DNA of 64,000 bases from Mangifera indica. Taxonomy: Eukaryota; Streptophyta; Magnoliopsida; Sapindales; Anacardiaceae. Positions within the stretch are counted from its first letter, which is position 1; each line of letters begins with the position of its first letter. Where the stretch lies: assembly GCF_011075055.1 (NCBI RefSeq), contig NC_058141.1, positions 15,819,639 to 15,883,638 of the forward strand, read 5' to 3'. Below the pieces are notes generated by a model. The model was not told where the DNA came from and made no database searches. It saw only the letters and a program-made list of their open reading frames with translations. The position numbers and the translations under genes were made by a program. Below are positions 40,600-54,000 of this stretch, one piece after another.

Positions 40600-43500
40600 A
40601 TGTTGACGCCCAAAGAACACATTGAAGAGATTCGAAGAAACAACTTCTGGATCGGACGTGAGGAGCAGAACAGAGTTGTTTTTAAGATGTTACACAAGAC
40701 TGTTAAACTCCTTTCTGCTGAACTCTACGCTAAAGATGTGCATTTTCTGATGGAGCTCATCCAGGTTTCACTACACTACTCTTTTTTCGTAATATACTCT
40801 GTGTGTGTGTGTGCATATATATATATATATGTATGTATGTATTCCGTACAGTAACTATTTTTATATATTCATTCAATTATAGTTTGGGAATAGATTTTAC
40901 ATTTGTCTTCAGTGTTGTTTGGCAAATTTTTATTCTATATATACTTGATTTTTTTTAATTAATTTAATTAAAAAATCGGAGTTTTTAATTGTTATCATTA
41001 TAATTTTCATTATCATTTTGGTTCTCTTCTTCTATTTTAAAATTTTTAAATTATAAGGCTTACTAACTATAATTATTTCGCCACTTTTTTTTTTAATTAT
41101 TGGTACAGAAAAAAAAAATTAAATGACTTGAATTTAAGATATAACTGATATGTATATACGTTTTGATTTTTTAGTAATAGTGATATTTGATTTATTCTTG
41201 TCATAATATTTTAAGTGGTGAATTGAGTAGGAGTCATCAAATCTAATATTTATCCATGTATTTTGTAAAAAGTTCTGAGTTTTTTAATTATTTTTTTAAC
41301 CGAAGACCTTAAGTCAACTCTGCTTTGAGACTATCTTGGGTCATGACATGATTGATTATTTGTACAAAACTTGACACAAATGAAAATAGTGATGGTTAAG
41401 TTTTGTTAATGATTTAACTGAGAGAAAGGATTACTGGATGGTAACATTAATTTTGTGATAAAGTCAGTTAACTTATGTTATTCCTTAAATTTCACTTTTT
41501 GTGAATGTTACGGCCGTATGGTGATGAGTTTAATAAATAAGTGATGTTTGATTTTGGTTGACAGAATGCTGAAGACAACGAGTATCCAGAGGCTGTGGAT
41601 CCATCACTTGAGTTTGTTTTAACCTCTCGTGATATAACTGGCACAGGAGCTCCAGCTACGTTGCTGGCATTTAATAATGAGAAGGGGTTTTCTGCTGAGA
41701 ACATGGAGTCCATTTGCAGTGCTGGTCTCTCCACAAAAGAAGGCAAGAGAAAACGCGGCCAAATTGGGGAGAAAGGTATTCTACCATTCACTCATTACTT
41801 GTTCCGTAGTTCTCATTTTGTATCATATTATTTGAGAAACACAAAAAAAAAATAAAAGAAAATTCTTCACTAGTAGTCCTGTTTCTTCTTTAGTTCTAGG
41901 AAACAATATAATGATTTTACAATATCCAATGCATTATATACAAATCTTATATTTTTTCTGGTAAACTGCAATGCAGGAATTGGTTTCAAGAGTGTATTTC
42001 TGATCACTGCTCGGCCTTACATATTCAGCAATGGCTATCAGATTCGATTCAGTGAAGAGCCCTGCCCACACTGTAACATTGCATACATGGTTCCTGAATG
42101 GATTGAGGAGAAGCCAACTCTATCTGACATCAAGCAAATATATGGTTCGGCTTCCACACTCCCGAACACTGTAATAATCCTACCCCTGAAGCCTGACAAA
42201 GTCCAGCCTGTGAAGGAACAACTTTCCAGGGTTCATCCAGAAATTCTGTTGTTCCTTACAAAAATCAAGCAACTATCCATCAGGGAACATAATGACAATC
42301 CCAAGCTCAGTACTGTTAGTGCCATTGCTATCACTAGTGAGACTAACTTTGTGACAAGGAAGAATATTGATGCTGAGTCCTATACACTCTATCTGTCTGC
42401 AACTGGGAACAAATTTGAAAAAGATTGCAGCTACTATATGTGGAAGCAGAAATTTCCCGTAAAGGAGGAAAACAGAGTGGAAAGGAGAATGGACATAGAA
42501 GAGTGGGTGATCACTTTGGCTTTTCCTTTTGGGAACCGTCTCGAGAGAGGGGCAACCTCTCCTGGAGTTTACGCTTTTCTTCCAACAGAGATGGTTACAA
42601 ACTTTCCCTTCATAATTCAAGCAGATTTCCTTCTTGCTTCATCCAGGGAAGCAATACTATTTGGTAACAAATGGAATGAAGGAATTCTTGACTGTGTGCC
42701 ATCTGCTTTTGTTAAAGCACTAGAATCATTGGTCAAAACAGAAGGTGCTCCAGTATCAAATTTACCTCCGATGTTCAATTTCTTGCCAGTTAAAAGCTCT
42801 TCCTATCAACAGCTGAATGCTGTAAGAGAATCAATTAAAGCAAAACTGTTAGAAGAAAATATTGTTCCGAGTGAATCAAACTTCGAGCAGAAATACTTCT
42901 ACAAACCTCGTGAAGTGGGAAGGCTGATGCCTGCTTTCTGGAAAATTTTGGACAAGGCAAGGGCCCAAGGCGTGAGCTTGAATAATCTCTCTTCCCATGG
43001 AATTTATGTTCTGAATTCTGCATTCGACAAGGTTGAGTATAATGAGGTACTGGATTTCTTGGGTGTGGGATCAGTAAACGATGAATGGTATGCAAAGTGT
43101 ATCCAGAGTTCGAACCTTGTATTGGGAGTGTCAGAGGATGTTTATTTGGAGCTCCTCATTTTCGTAGCCAATAATTGGTCATCCAATTTCAGCTCAACCA
43201 ACATTGTATGTATACCCTTGATCAAATATGTTGACTTCAATGGGAATGTGGGTTTGTGCAGTATTGGAAGCCTAGCGAAGTCTGGCAGTAAGAGTGTAGT
43301 CTGTCTATCACAACATCTATCATGGTTGATTAATTGGAACAAGGAATTCAGATTCGTTGCCAATCGATTTTTTATGCCACATAAAACTTATGATGCTATT
43401 CAATCATGTTATCAAAAGGAAAATTTATTGACATGGCTGAGAAACTACGTGAAGGTTGATACTGTGAGCGTGTATGATTATGCAGGCGTTCTACTTAATT

Positions 43501-46500
43501 GTCTCGGTAATGACCGCCAGCTTCTTGTTGCCTTTGCCCACTTCTTATACCACTCATACATAAAGGGTTATATATCAGAAGTGAGCGTTCGACGTTTGTG
43601 TGGGATTATGCCACTCGTTGATAACTATGGCTATGTGATGACAGGAAGAAATGGGGTCCTTGTTCCTGCTAATGGAAGCAACTGGGTGAAGCTGTTTGTT
43701 TCAAACCCATGGACAAAACAAAGCTATATTGAGTTGGGGGAAGATTACATGCGTTCTTCTTGTTATGCTGAGCAAAGTACAAATGGAAAACAATTCTTAG
43801 AGTTCCTGATGTGTACTGTTGGAGCTTCTGATATCCCCAATATATCTCCTCCCGATGCTGGGATTCCAGCTCTGAACTCCCCACTCACCAAGCAAAACGG
43901 ATTCTTGCTCTTGAATTGGATTAAAACCCTGAAAAATAAGGGAACTCATATACCAAAGAGGCTGTTGACATGCATGAAGGAGGGTAGCTGGCTGAAAGTC
44001 ACCATGAATGGTTCTCCTAGTTATAAACCGCCGTCGGAGTCATTTTTTCTTGAATCATCATTGGGAACCATTTTGCAGAATGGATCTGTGCTCGTTGACA
44101 TTCCTGTGATCGACGAGAGTTTTTATGGCGAAAGTATACACAATTACAAGCAGGAACTTAAGGCTATTGGAGTTATGTTTGAATATTCAGAAGCGTGTAA
44201 ATTTATTGGGAAACGTCTCATGTCGCAGGCAGCTTCCTCCAATGTTACTAGAAGCAGCGTCTTGTCGATACTGAATTTCGTTAAATTTCTGGGAGAAAAT
44301 TACCTTTCACCTGATAGTTTCATTAGCAGTATCAGAGGAGGAAGTTGGCTAAAAACTTGCTGTGGTTACATGTCACCAGATAGATCTGTTTTATTTGATC
44401 AGGAGTGGAAAGTAGCATCAGAAATCAGCAATATTCCCTTCATTGATCAACCTTACTATGGTAAGGAAATCCTTGGTTTCAAAAAGGAGCTCCAGCAGCT
44501 TGGTGTTGTAATTGGCTTCAATAAACATTATGAGCTTGTCATTCGGCACATAAAATCACCTTCGAACCTAACTTATCTCACAGATGAGGCCGTACTTTTG
44601 GTTCTGAAGTGCATACGCAACTCAGCTTCCAATGTTTATAACAAACTTGTTCAAGCACTTCAAAGTACAAAATGCTTGAAGACAACTGCTGGTTACAAGT
44701 TTCCATGTGAATGTTTTCTGTTAGATCCTAAATGGGGTTCTCTTCTACAGGTTTTCAACGACATCCCAATACTTGATCTGAAATTCCATGGAAGCAGCAC
44801 GTCCTCATGGTTACATGAGTTGAAGCAATTAGGAGTCTTGGTGGATTTTGAGGTGGCCATGAAAGAATTTATCAGAATTTTTCAGCAGAAGGCCCGTTCA
44901 TCGTCCATTTCAGAAAACAATGTGCTAACCTTTCTCTCGTGTTACAGAAAGTTAAGGGCGATGTCTCTGGTTTTTCCTCCTGAGATTATGATGTGCATCT
45001 GTGATGAAAAGTGGCTGCGGACTAAGTATTGCTTTAATCCAGTCAGATCTCCACGACAATGCATTCTTTTTGGTCCTGAATGGGTGTTCATATCTCCTGT
45101 TGCCACGCTTCCTTTCATAGATGACAGCGAAAGTTGTTATGGCAAAGCCATTTATGAATACAGAGAAGAGCTAAAGAGTATGGGAGTCATTGTGCGACTT
45201 CAAGATGGTGTGGAGTTTGTTGTTAATGGACTGTTAAATTTTGTGAATCCCAGCAGCCTCACTCCTGCAAATGTTCTTGCATTGCTTAAATGCATCCGGC
45301 TGTCAGAAGAGAAGAAATATTCTTTGCCCGATTCCTTTTACAAAAAAGTTTCTAACAAATGGCTGAAGACTTATGATGCAGCTGATTATTATAGCCCAGA
45401 CCAATGCTGCTTGTTCGATTCCAAGTGGGAATTGTATTTGAACCGGAGAGATGGGCCCTTCATTGATGAAGAGTTTTATGGCTCTGAAATCAAATCTTAC
45501 CGTGAAGAGCTGAGGGCAATAGGAGTAACCGTTGATGTTGAGGGTGCATGTTCGCTGCTTGCCGACAACCTGGATTCTCACTCTGACTTTGCCACTATTG
45601 TTCGAATATATAATTTCTTGGGAGGAATGAAGTGGGAAGTTAATGGTGAAGCTGCAAAAAGGATATGGATCCCTGATGGAAGTAAGAATGGACACTGGGT
45701 CAACCCTGAGGAGTGTGTTTTACATGATAAAGACGGTCTGTTCAGTTCTCAGCTGAATGTATTAGATAAACACTATGAACGTAACTTGCTGAGCTTCTTC
45801 ACGAGTGCTTTCAGTGTTAAATCCAATCCTTCGGTTGATGATTATTGCAAGCTTTGGATGGGTTGGGAAGGCTCGCGACAGCAACTATCGAAGGATGAGT
45901 GTTGTGCATTTTGGCGTTGTGTCATCGGTTGGAGTCCGGGGAAACATAAACTTCTCGCTGACAGCTTGCTGAAGGTGCCGGTAGATTCAGGCTCAGATGG
46001 AATTTTGTTGCTCAACAAGCGAGATGTTTTTATTCCAGACGACCTTCAACTTAAGGACTCATTCGAAAAATCCTCTCGCTCATTGTTTGTCTGGTGCCCT
46101 CAGTCCAGCTCACCTTCTTTACCTCGGACCAAGTTGCTTGAAGTCTATAGGAATCTTGGGGTTCGCACAATCTCTGAATCTGTACAGAGGGAAGAGTTAT
46201 CCATTGAAGATAGTGTGGAACTCAAGCAGGTGAATCCAAGTGATGTGTCAATTTGCAGAGAGCTGATTAAACTCACTTTAGGCTTCCTCGCTGATCTTAA
46301 ACTTCAAGTTGAAAAGAGGCATGAAACTGTGAAGTGCCTCCTCAATCTCACTGCTCTGGAGACTCCAGAACCAATCACTGCGAAGTATAGCTTATCAATG
46401 TCGACAGGTGAAATTGTGGATGTCACAGAATGCCAAATGATTCGATGGGATAAAGACAGTTCAAGGTTTTATACTCAGGAGATGGACAGGTCTAGGGGAC

Positions 46501-46721
46501 CCAAATTTCTCATAGAATATGCAACCCACTTCTCACAAGTCATATCCGAGGGTTTGTTATGGGATAGAGAAGAACATATAAGTGCACTCTCTGAACTGAT
46601 CAAGTGTGCTTTTTTGGTGGAATTTGATGAAGAAGCTGTTGGATTTCTTATGAAATCAAAGAATTTGCAGATCTTCGTGGAGGATGAGAAGTTTTTGGTT
46701 GATGAATTCCCTTCTGATTAG
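40600..46721 (+). CDS. Sacsin/NO VEIN-like GHKL-ATPase protein, copy A, 1706 aa, three exons
   Basis: Predicted exons 40600-40764, 41565-41775 and 41977-46721, GT-AG, 5121 nt. Start MLTPKEHIEEIRR is the first ATG after a CT-rich leader. Residues about 1-350 form a Hsp90/histidine-kinase-type ATPase domain: N-box FLMELIQNAEDNEY (about 49-62), the G-rich NNEKGFSAENMESIC segment, and the lid RGQIGEKGIGFKSVFLIT (about 119-136), then FSNGYQIRF, SPGVYAFLPTEMVTNFPFIIQADF and SSREAILF. Residues about 790-1310 hold at least five tandem repeats of 110-118 residues with consensus WLKT, then C-LFD-KW, PFID-FYG, Y-EL-IGV. The rest is conserved but unnamed. Related to Arabidopsis At3g48770 and NO VEIN; ATPase or chaperone-like activity is inferred. 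The stop TAG is directly followed by GTACGC, a possible 3' UTR intron donor. Confidence 0.88.
40799..40842. repeat. Compound microsatellite in intron 1 of copy A
   Basis: (TG)n followed by (AT)n and (GTAT)n. A longer version sits at the equivalent position in copy B (53173-53274), so the repeat predates the duplication and expanded in one copy. Confidence 0.85.
41512..42211 (+). repeat. Near-identical tract shared with copy B (putative gene conversion), unit A
   Basis: Base-by-base reading against 54001-54702 shows no difference over the last 53 bases of intron 1, all of exon 2, intron 2 and the first 235 bases of exon 3, except in the poly-A tract of intron 2. Mismatches resume at once outside (C/T at 41511/54000; G/C at 42212/54703). 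Confidence 0.85.
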
Positions 46722-47539
46722 GTACGCCAAAAATATAATGATCTGTATCTTTGGAATTCACCCACATGACGTTTCGTCTTTTTTCTCCTCCAATTTGTTG
46801 TGTTAAATTTTTGTTGCATGGGTGTGTTTCTTTTTTTAGGTATATGATATCATGTGTTCTCATTGCTGCTGGATGTGCAAGAGGAGGGTATAGCTGCCAT
46901 ATTACCTATCTGTATAATTTACATCTTATCGTGTGGTTTGTTCTGGTCCTCTGTTTCTAATTATATTTCCAAACTATGTAAGATTGGGTTGATAACTTAA
47001 TATCTATTGTAATTATCTTTATCTTAATTTAGTGTTTTGTTATGAATTTCTTTCGCTGGTTCTGATTTTCATGTTTTCTGATAATAATCTGGGTCATAAC
47101 CAAGGTAAAAGATGTCAATTTAAGAAATAATGTTTATTTTAATAGTTTTTACTTTTTAAATAATTATTGCTTTGACAGCAGAGTCAATTAGATTTAGTAA
47201 ATTAGAACACATGATGACCCCGAACTCATATACGATCCAGTTATCAATCAATTTGGTTAAAGCCATAATTTGCTTGGTAGCTAAACTCGCAAACCAGAAA
47301 CAAAATGATTGGAAAAACTGATCTCTTCATAGATGTTCCTAGCTGCAGAACTTATGAATTAGGTTCTGGTTTTTGATCAAGAACTGAAATCATTCTTAGG
47401 ATTTAAAATTTAAGAACTAAAATTGAAATCAAAATCGACTAGTTAGAATTTAGGAACTGAACTTGAAACCTTTACAAACAGGTTTTTATTTGGCACCCAT
47501 CTGATCAGTTCCGATTCGATTTCAGTTCCTCTTTAGGGA
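46722..47539. other. 3' flank of copy A
   Basis: Contains the 3' UTR and the end of duplication unit A (to about 47215), then spacer before the gypsy fragment. No gene. Confidence 0.45.
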
Positions 47540-48790
47540 GCTTCCAAGAGTTCCATAATACCCTCCCTTCTTTCTTGGCCAAAACAAAATGTTTGTTAGT
47601 CGCTTATATGTGCGAAGAAATCCCAATTGGCCACCAGTGGGTGTGGCATGGAATTCATGGAGAAACTATTGAATCCACAGAGATCCTTTTGGATTGGAAT
47701 GACCAAACATCCTTTGTAAATTTGTTCCTTCTAATATGTGGATTTACTCAACGCTAATTCTGAAATGGTCTTGCTAAAATTTGCTACCAATCGATTTTGT
47801 TGTCGCCAAATGAATGTATCACACTTCATCAAAAATGGCAACGAGAGGTCTGAAAGAGCCAAAACAAGACCGGTTGTGACAACCTTCTTCAAGTCTTCAA
47901 AAGCTGCACCCTTGAATGAATTTGCACTAGTAACCTATCAACCCTAAAAATCCATGAACAACCCTCACAATAGTTGGAAATGGCTGGTTACACCATGATC
48001 TTGATCAAAAGATTTAACTTAGATACATTACCACTTTTACATATGATGTAATATGATATAAATATTCTACCTTTTACTAACTGAAATACATTTATTCTGG
48101 TTAGTAAAAGATATGATAGTTTTCAAGACTTCTAATATTTCCAAAGATAAATAAAACATCACTTCCAATTCTTACTATAAATCAACGTGTCATTAAAAAA
48201 AAAATAAACACAAATTTTCACAAAAAAAAAAGTTATAAAAGATTGTTCATTGGTCAGACTTAATGACATGATTAAAAGCTCATAATAGCTCTTATATGTA
48301 TGAAAGGTTGTTTTTGATATAATTATCAATTTGAATTCTAATTCAGTGATATGTAATCCGCATATCTATTCTTGAGAAATAAATAACACCTCCTAGTTTG
48401 TCGAATAATTCTTCAATGATAGGAATTCAATGTTTGTTCGACTTGACTGCACATTCATGATTTGATAGTTAATACAAAACTGTTAATTCTGATCCTTATT
48501 TTAGACTAGAATTACCAAACTAGAGAACAAGTTATAAGTGGGTTGAATAATTTCAATAATCAGTATTTCTTAGAGTATCTTTTTAATCTCATTTTTTTTT
48601 TTATTATGACACATATCGGTAAGGTTACACGTTCACTACTTCAACGTCTAATATAAGTTTATGGCATATTCCCAATGTTGGACAGGAGGTAACCTTCTTG
48701 GTTTTTGAAAGACCGATTGAAAATTTTCAAACTCTCTTTCCAATTTCATAGATGGTTGCATATTGTAAACATTAAGTGTTGGTTTTAAAT
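47540..48790 (-). mobile_element. Decayed Ty3/gypsy pol fragment, copy 1
   Basis: Minus-strand pieces appear in pol order with frameshifts, stops and gaps. N-terminal RT text (SVFQKPRRLPPVQHWEYAINL) lies near 48720-48640. RT core (FCINYQIMN; then IIEELFDKLGGVIYFSRIDM) lies at about 48480-48360. The RT-RNase H linker (SFKGAAFEDLKKVVTTGLVL then ALSDLSLPFLMKCD) lies at 47915-47800. The integrase zinc region (GGQLGFLRTYKRLTNILFWP) lies near 47640-47575. These match conserved Ty3/gypsy positions; the element is clearly dead. Related sequence may continue to about 49140 (protease/spacer), but I could not read domains there. Confidence 0.75.
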
Positions 48791-49365
48791 GGATAGCAAT
48801 CGATTGCAATAGAAAACCTTCTGTACATTGAGATTAGCTCCTCAACACACTTCATGACACATAATTTGGTGCTCATCTTCCAACCCCAAACTCCTTGGTG
48901 GTTGAAATTACCAAACCCAAAGCTCATACCATGTATACTCCACTAAAATTAAGTTATAGCTAGTCTCACCATCAAAAGGATCACCACTATATATCCTTGG
49001 AGTTCACCACGGAATTTCATGGTGTTGAGTCATGTAATTCCCATGATAGAGTGAAGATGAAGCTATATAGTGTGACATTTTTCCTATCTCCTTGGTAAAT
49101 GATGTAAGTTTTGGCTGTCTATAATTTCCCCAAACATTGATTCCAACTACTCAAATAATAATAAAATTTAGTTCCTTACAAAATAAAAATCCAAACCCAC
49201 TTTTAAATTGGTGGTGCCGAAAAATAGAACTAACACAAAGTAAAAACTTTAGCTAACTCTCCTCTTTATTTTTCGCTCTTAAAATCTAAAATTCATTATA
49301 CTAATAATGATGGAAAAGGGCCCGACTGCCCAAAACATAACCGTAATTTTTTGTAAAACAATTAA

Positions 49366-49895
49366 GGTGGAATCACTATTTCCCACCCAAGGTTTGCTGA
49401 AATATACTTTTCCATCTTTGAGGAAAAATTTCTATTTTTCCACCAATCGTACGTATCTATTAGTAAAATTTGTTATCATTAGCTATGAAATTGATAAAAA
49501 GATAAAAAAAATACCCTAAAAATTGTCCTTTAATTTTAAATTTACGTAAATAATAAAATTATATATCAACCCTCTTTTACAAATAAAATCTTTAAAATCT
49601 CTCAATCCTAAAATCTTTTCCCTCTTCCTCACTAACTTATCTTATTCAATTACTTGTTTAAGTAATCAAGGTCAATCTAACAAGAAGAAACAAACCAAAC
49701 AAAAGATATTAAAAGTGATGAAACAAAACATATCTTTTAGAAAAACTTGTAGAAGAGTGATATTTGTTTTTTTTATAGAAATATCGAAACATTTATTCTC
49801 AATAGAGGAGAGTAAGACCAAAAACAAGACTAACAAAAAGTTTGAAAAATCTTTTTGACAATCCTTACCGTGGAAAATAGTGATTTTGGCCAATA
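49366..49895. mobile_element. Mutator-like non-autonomous element (probable)
   Basis: The left end GGTGGAATCACTATTTCCCA with CCCAAGGTTTGCTGAAAT carries the terminal motif of the foldback family. The right end GTGGAAAATAGTGATTTTGG is its inverse. The interior is AT-rich and non-coding. TSD not resolved; the right end lies at the boundary of duplication unit B. Confidence 0.4.
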
Positions 49896-50463
49896 ATTAA
49901 TTCTTTTTACAGTATATATACATATGTTTCCTTCTTGTTTAAAGTTTTTTTTTTTTTTTTAAATCATAGACAATATATTTGCTTCATCCAATCTTATGTA
50001 TGCTTCGTGCTCAAGGGTGTATATGATTCAATTTAATACGATTTAAAAGTTTTTTCAAACTAAACTAAAAAATTAATTTAAATTTTTTTTAAATTTAATT
50101 AAACTGAAAAAATACAATTTAATTTGGTGTAGATTATAATTTAAACTTTTTAAAATTATTTATTTTAAATTATATATATTATTTAACAAATTAATTTAAT
50201 TAAAGTTTTTTAAAACATGATATAAATATATAAAATAAATATGAAATACAAATAAAAAAGTGATAAATAAATATAAAAATAAATAATACATCTAATTATT
50301 TATTAAAAAATTCAGTAAAATATATTATATATATGTATTTTAAAAAATATAATTTTCCATTTGATTTAATTTAAAAATATACTAAATCATAATTTAAACT
50401 AAAAAAACATTTTAAATTTTTTTTAATTTAAATCATAATTTGTAGACTATCCAATTCAATTTT

Positions 50464-51235
50464 GGCCAAAGGACTATTTCCCATCAAAGGTATGCTGAAA
50501 TGACAAGTTTCCACTATTTATCTTTGATAATACCAAACACCTACCCATGAGCAGTTAAAATTAACGGAACTTTAACCCCTTGAAATTTTATCTTCTTTTG
50601 CCCCCATAAACTTTAAAAACTAAAATTTTCTCCCAACCGAAGTTTTAAAAAATAGCAGTTTCACCCTAGGATTTCCTTTTGAAACCTCCAGTGACATCTC
50701 CGGCTCCATTGCCGACGACCTCTCCCTCCCGAAGCATCATCTCCTTCCGACGATATTTTTCCTTCCATTTAGAGCGTCGATCGGCGTTGGAGACGCCTTG
50801 GAAGATGAAGAACTTCATCGGGAAAGACGAAGTTCTTTATCTTCCCAGACGAATCTGGGAAGTCGAAATTCGTCTTCCCCGACGAAGTTCTTCGTCTTCT
50901 AAGATGTCTCCGACGTCGATCGACGCTCCAAATATGAGGAAAGAGATCGCTGGAAGGAGAGAATGTTTCAGGAGGGGGAGGCCGTTGGCAATGGAGCCGT
51001 TGAGGTCGCCAGAGATTTTAAAAAGAAACCCTAGGGTGAAACTGCTATTTTTTAAAACTTAGGCGGAGAAAAACTTTTAGTTTTTAAAGTTTAGGGGGCA
51101 AAAGGAGGTAAAATTTTAAGGGGTTAGGGTTCTATTAATTTTAACTGCTCATGAGTAGGTGTTTGATATTATCAAAGATAAAGAGTGAAAACTTGATAGT
51201 TCAGCATACCTTGGGTGGGAAATAGTCATTTGGCC
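50464..51235. mobile_element. Long-TIR foldback Mutator-like element, copy 2
   Basis: 772 bp flanked by a perfect 9-bp target-site duplication TTCAATTTT (50455-50463 and 51236-51244). Starts GGCCAAAGGACTATTTCCCA and ends in its inverse (AAATAGTCATTTGGCC). The two halves are inverse copies nearly to the centre, for example CCATTGCCGACGACCTCTCC against GGCCGTTGGCAATGG. The full transcript could therefore fold into one hairpin of about 380 base pairs. The open frame 50679-51062 is a by-product of the GC-rich arms, not a transposase. Inserted in AT-rich element sequence. Confidence 0.85.
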
Positions 51236-51244
51236 TTCAATTTT

Positions 51245-52718
51245 TACAATTTAAACTAAATCACAAATGGGATTGCAGTTTGACGACAAGCGTCTTCGTT
51301 CACATCATACTGTCTTGATTACAATTTGAATGGGACTATTTTATTAATTAATGCCTTTGATGTGAAAGATTAAAAAAAACAAAAGACCTTAGAAAATACT
51401 GTACTGTTGTGAATTGGTTTTCCACGTGTAAAAATTATCAACCCATGAAGAAAGGAAGACTTATAAATGACCTTAAAAACTGTGTATAGGAAAACATTAA
51501 ATGAAAGGCTCTGATAATTCAATAGTTGTAGGCTGTGAGTCACTTTTCAATGGTTATGGGGCCATTGGAGCAGTGGGACCGGAGTATAAATACAACCCCC
51601 ACCCCACAGTTTTGTGTGTGAATTGGTGATATGATATCTTTTAGGGCATTTTGTTTCTTCTTGATAAAAGAAACTTCACATTCTTTCATCTTTCTTTTGT
51701 CTTTCTTTTCTTTTCAATAATTTACAACAGTGACATATATATTCCAACAAATTAAATAAAAATATAATGAAATGAAATGCTTAATATATATATATATATA
51801 TTTGATTTGTGAGGATAGACTGAAAATTAGGAATATAGTAAACATTTGTAAATTTATATTTAAATAGTGTAAGTAAATATAAAATTAACATGTAGAAGAG
51901 GATATTGTCATTTAATACATAATTAAAAAAAAACCTTCAAATAAAATATTCAACATTTTGAAATTTGTATTTAGATTTTATTGTATATTTTATATATCAA
52001 AATTTTAATAAATTATTAGATTAATGAATGAATTTAATAAATTGTAGAAATATTAAAGTGAAACAAGAAATTAATTTGATGAATTTACTTTAATTATATT
52101 GATTAAATTTCATTTTTTATATAAAGGATAATTGTATTGTATATACCCAATTAAAAATAAATTTAAATATGTAATTTAAATGTATATTAATTTATAGGGG
52201 TGTTTTTGTTACTATATTAAAATAGATAAATCAATCATTTATTTTAAAAATTAATAATGAAAACAAATGAGGGTAGATATTTATATTTATAGTTAAAGAA
52301 ACCTTGAGTGGAAAATAGTCTTTTGTCATCATAAATAATATAAATTCAAATGAAATTTTTTTTGGTTATATCTTTATTGGGTAGACTTTAAGATAATAAC
52401 GGAGTGGGACTAAGAGAGAAATCAAGAGAGAAAGGTAATGTCGTTATTGCTATTACCTCTAATATTTGACAACGTGTTAAAAAAATCCTAAAAAAAAATA
52501 TAAGTTTTTTAAATTTTAGATGAAAAGATTTATTAGTTTTTTAATCTGATAATAGAAATATGATAAATTTTTAATTTTTTTAAATATTTTTATTAAATAA
52601 TAATTTTATTTTTAATAATAATAATAAAATTTAATAAACATTTAAATATTTAATAATTAATAAATAAAAAATTCGAATTACATCTAACAATTAAAAATAG
52701 TTATTTGGCCTGACACTA
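51245..52718. other. AT-rich spacer within unit B
   Basis: No gene. Contains further Mutator-like terminal motifs in the outward orientation near 52290-52325 (ACCTTGAGTGGAAAATAGTC) and 52690-52712 (AAATAGTTATTTGGCC), suggesting one or two more decayed copies whose left ends I could not place. Confidence 0.35.
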
Positions 52719-53172
52719 GTGAAATTTTGGCACCTCCTCGAAATTCCACGCAAAATTTGTAAATTGAAGGCAGAAAGCCAAAAACTTAGTGGAGTTGAAT
52801 CCGCGTTTAAAGTACCACGACTTTTCCCCTTTCATTGGGTTTGCCTTTTGACTATGACACCCTTCTCGAGCAAGTTTTCCTTCCTTAAGTATTCTACATG
52901 CCCTCCCTCCGTCTGTCGTTCACTTCACTCGCCAGCTATCAAACTCTCTCTCAACTTCACTTATTTTCATTGTTTCAAAAATGTTGACGCCGAAAGAACA
53001 CATTGAGGAGATTCGAAGAAATATTTTCTGGATCGGACGTGAGGAGCAAAACAGAGCTGTTTTTAAGATGTTACAAAAAACGGTTAAACTCCTCTCTGCT
53101 GAACTCTACGCCAAGGATGTGCATTTTCTTATGGAGCTCATCCAGGTTTCACTTACACTTCTCTTTTCTCAC

Positions 53173-53190
53173 TGTGTGTGTGTGTATATG

Positions 53191-53221
<31 letters not shown>

Positions 53222-53274
53222 ATACATATATATATATACATACATATATATATATATATATATGTGCGCGCGCA
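53173..53274. repeat. Compound (TG)n(TA)n microsatellite in intron 1 of copy B
   Basis: Alternating TG, TA and ACAT units, about 100 bases, ending GTGCGCGCGCAC. Longer than the equivalent repeat in copy A. Confidence 0.9.
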
Positions 53275-54000
53275 CTCGTAATCTGCCAAAATTTTAACGT
53301 GTTTTCAAAGTTAAAAAATAATTAAATTAAAAGTTTTATTAATCATATTAAAAAATAAAAAATAAAATAATTCCCAATCAAATAATAATATATCATCTAT
53401 TCTACTTATCAACTTTTTAATCAATTTAAACTCATAAATATAAGTTTTTAATTTTTATCATTATTTTATAATTCTATTATAATTTTCATTATCATTTTGG
53501 TTCCCGTCTTCTATTTTTAAATTATAAAAATATTAAACATTATTTTTAAATTTAAAAAATATTAAACATACTAAATATAATTATGTCGCCACTTTTTTTT
53601 TTTTGTTTAATTATTGTGAAAGAAAAGACAGAGAAATTTTAAGTGAGTTGAATTTGAGATATAATTAATATGTATATTTATTATGATATATTCTTAATAG
53701 TGATATTTAATTTATACTTGTCTTAAGTGGTTAATTGAGTAGTAATCGAGTCTGCAATATTTAGCCACAGAAATTGTAAAAAAAAATATTAATTTGAGTT
53801 TTTCTGTTATTAATTTTTTATCTGAAGACCTTTAGTCAATACCTCTGTGGGTCGTGATTGATCATTTTACAAAACTTACACAAATGATAATATTGATGGT
53901 TGAATTTTGCTAATGATTTAATTGAAAGAAAGGATAACTAGATTGTAACATTGATTTAGTCATAAAAGTCACTTAAAATTTCACTGTTTGTGAATGTTAT

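Larger units (their letters stand above)
39552..47215 (+). repeat. Tandem segmental duplication, unit A
   Basis: Homologous to unit B at 49874-59682. It begins with AAAATAGTGATxTTGGCCAATAATTA and includes the promoter block at about 40340-40599, the whole ATPase gene and roughly 490 bases of 3' flank (to TTAGATTTAG.AAATTAGAA). The stretch 39700-40330 is not shared with B, where different AT-rich elements fill the gap. Confidence 0.75.

Noticed and set aside
50679..51062. 127-codon ORF as a transposon protein
   Set aside because: It lies wholly within the inverted arms of the foldback element, so open frames arise from GC-rich self-complementary sequence. No domain is visible.
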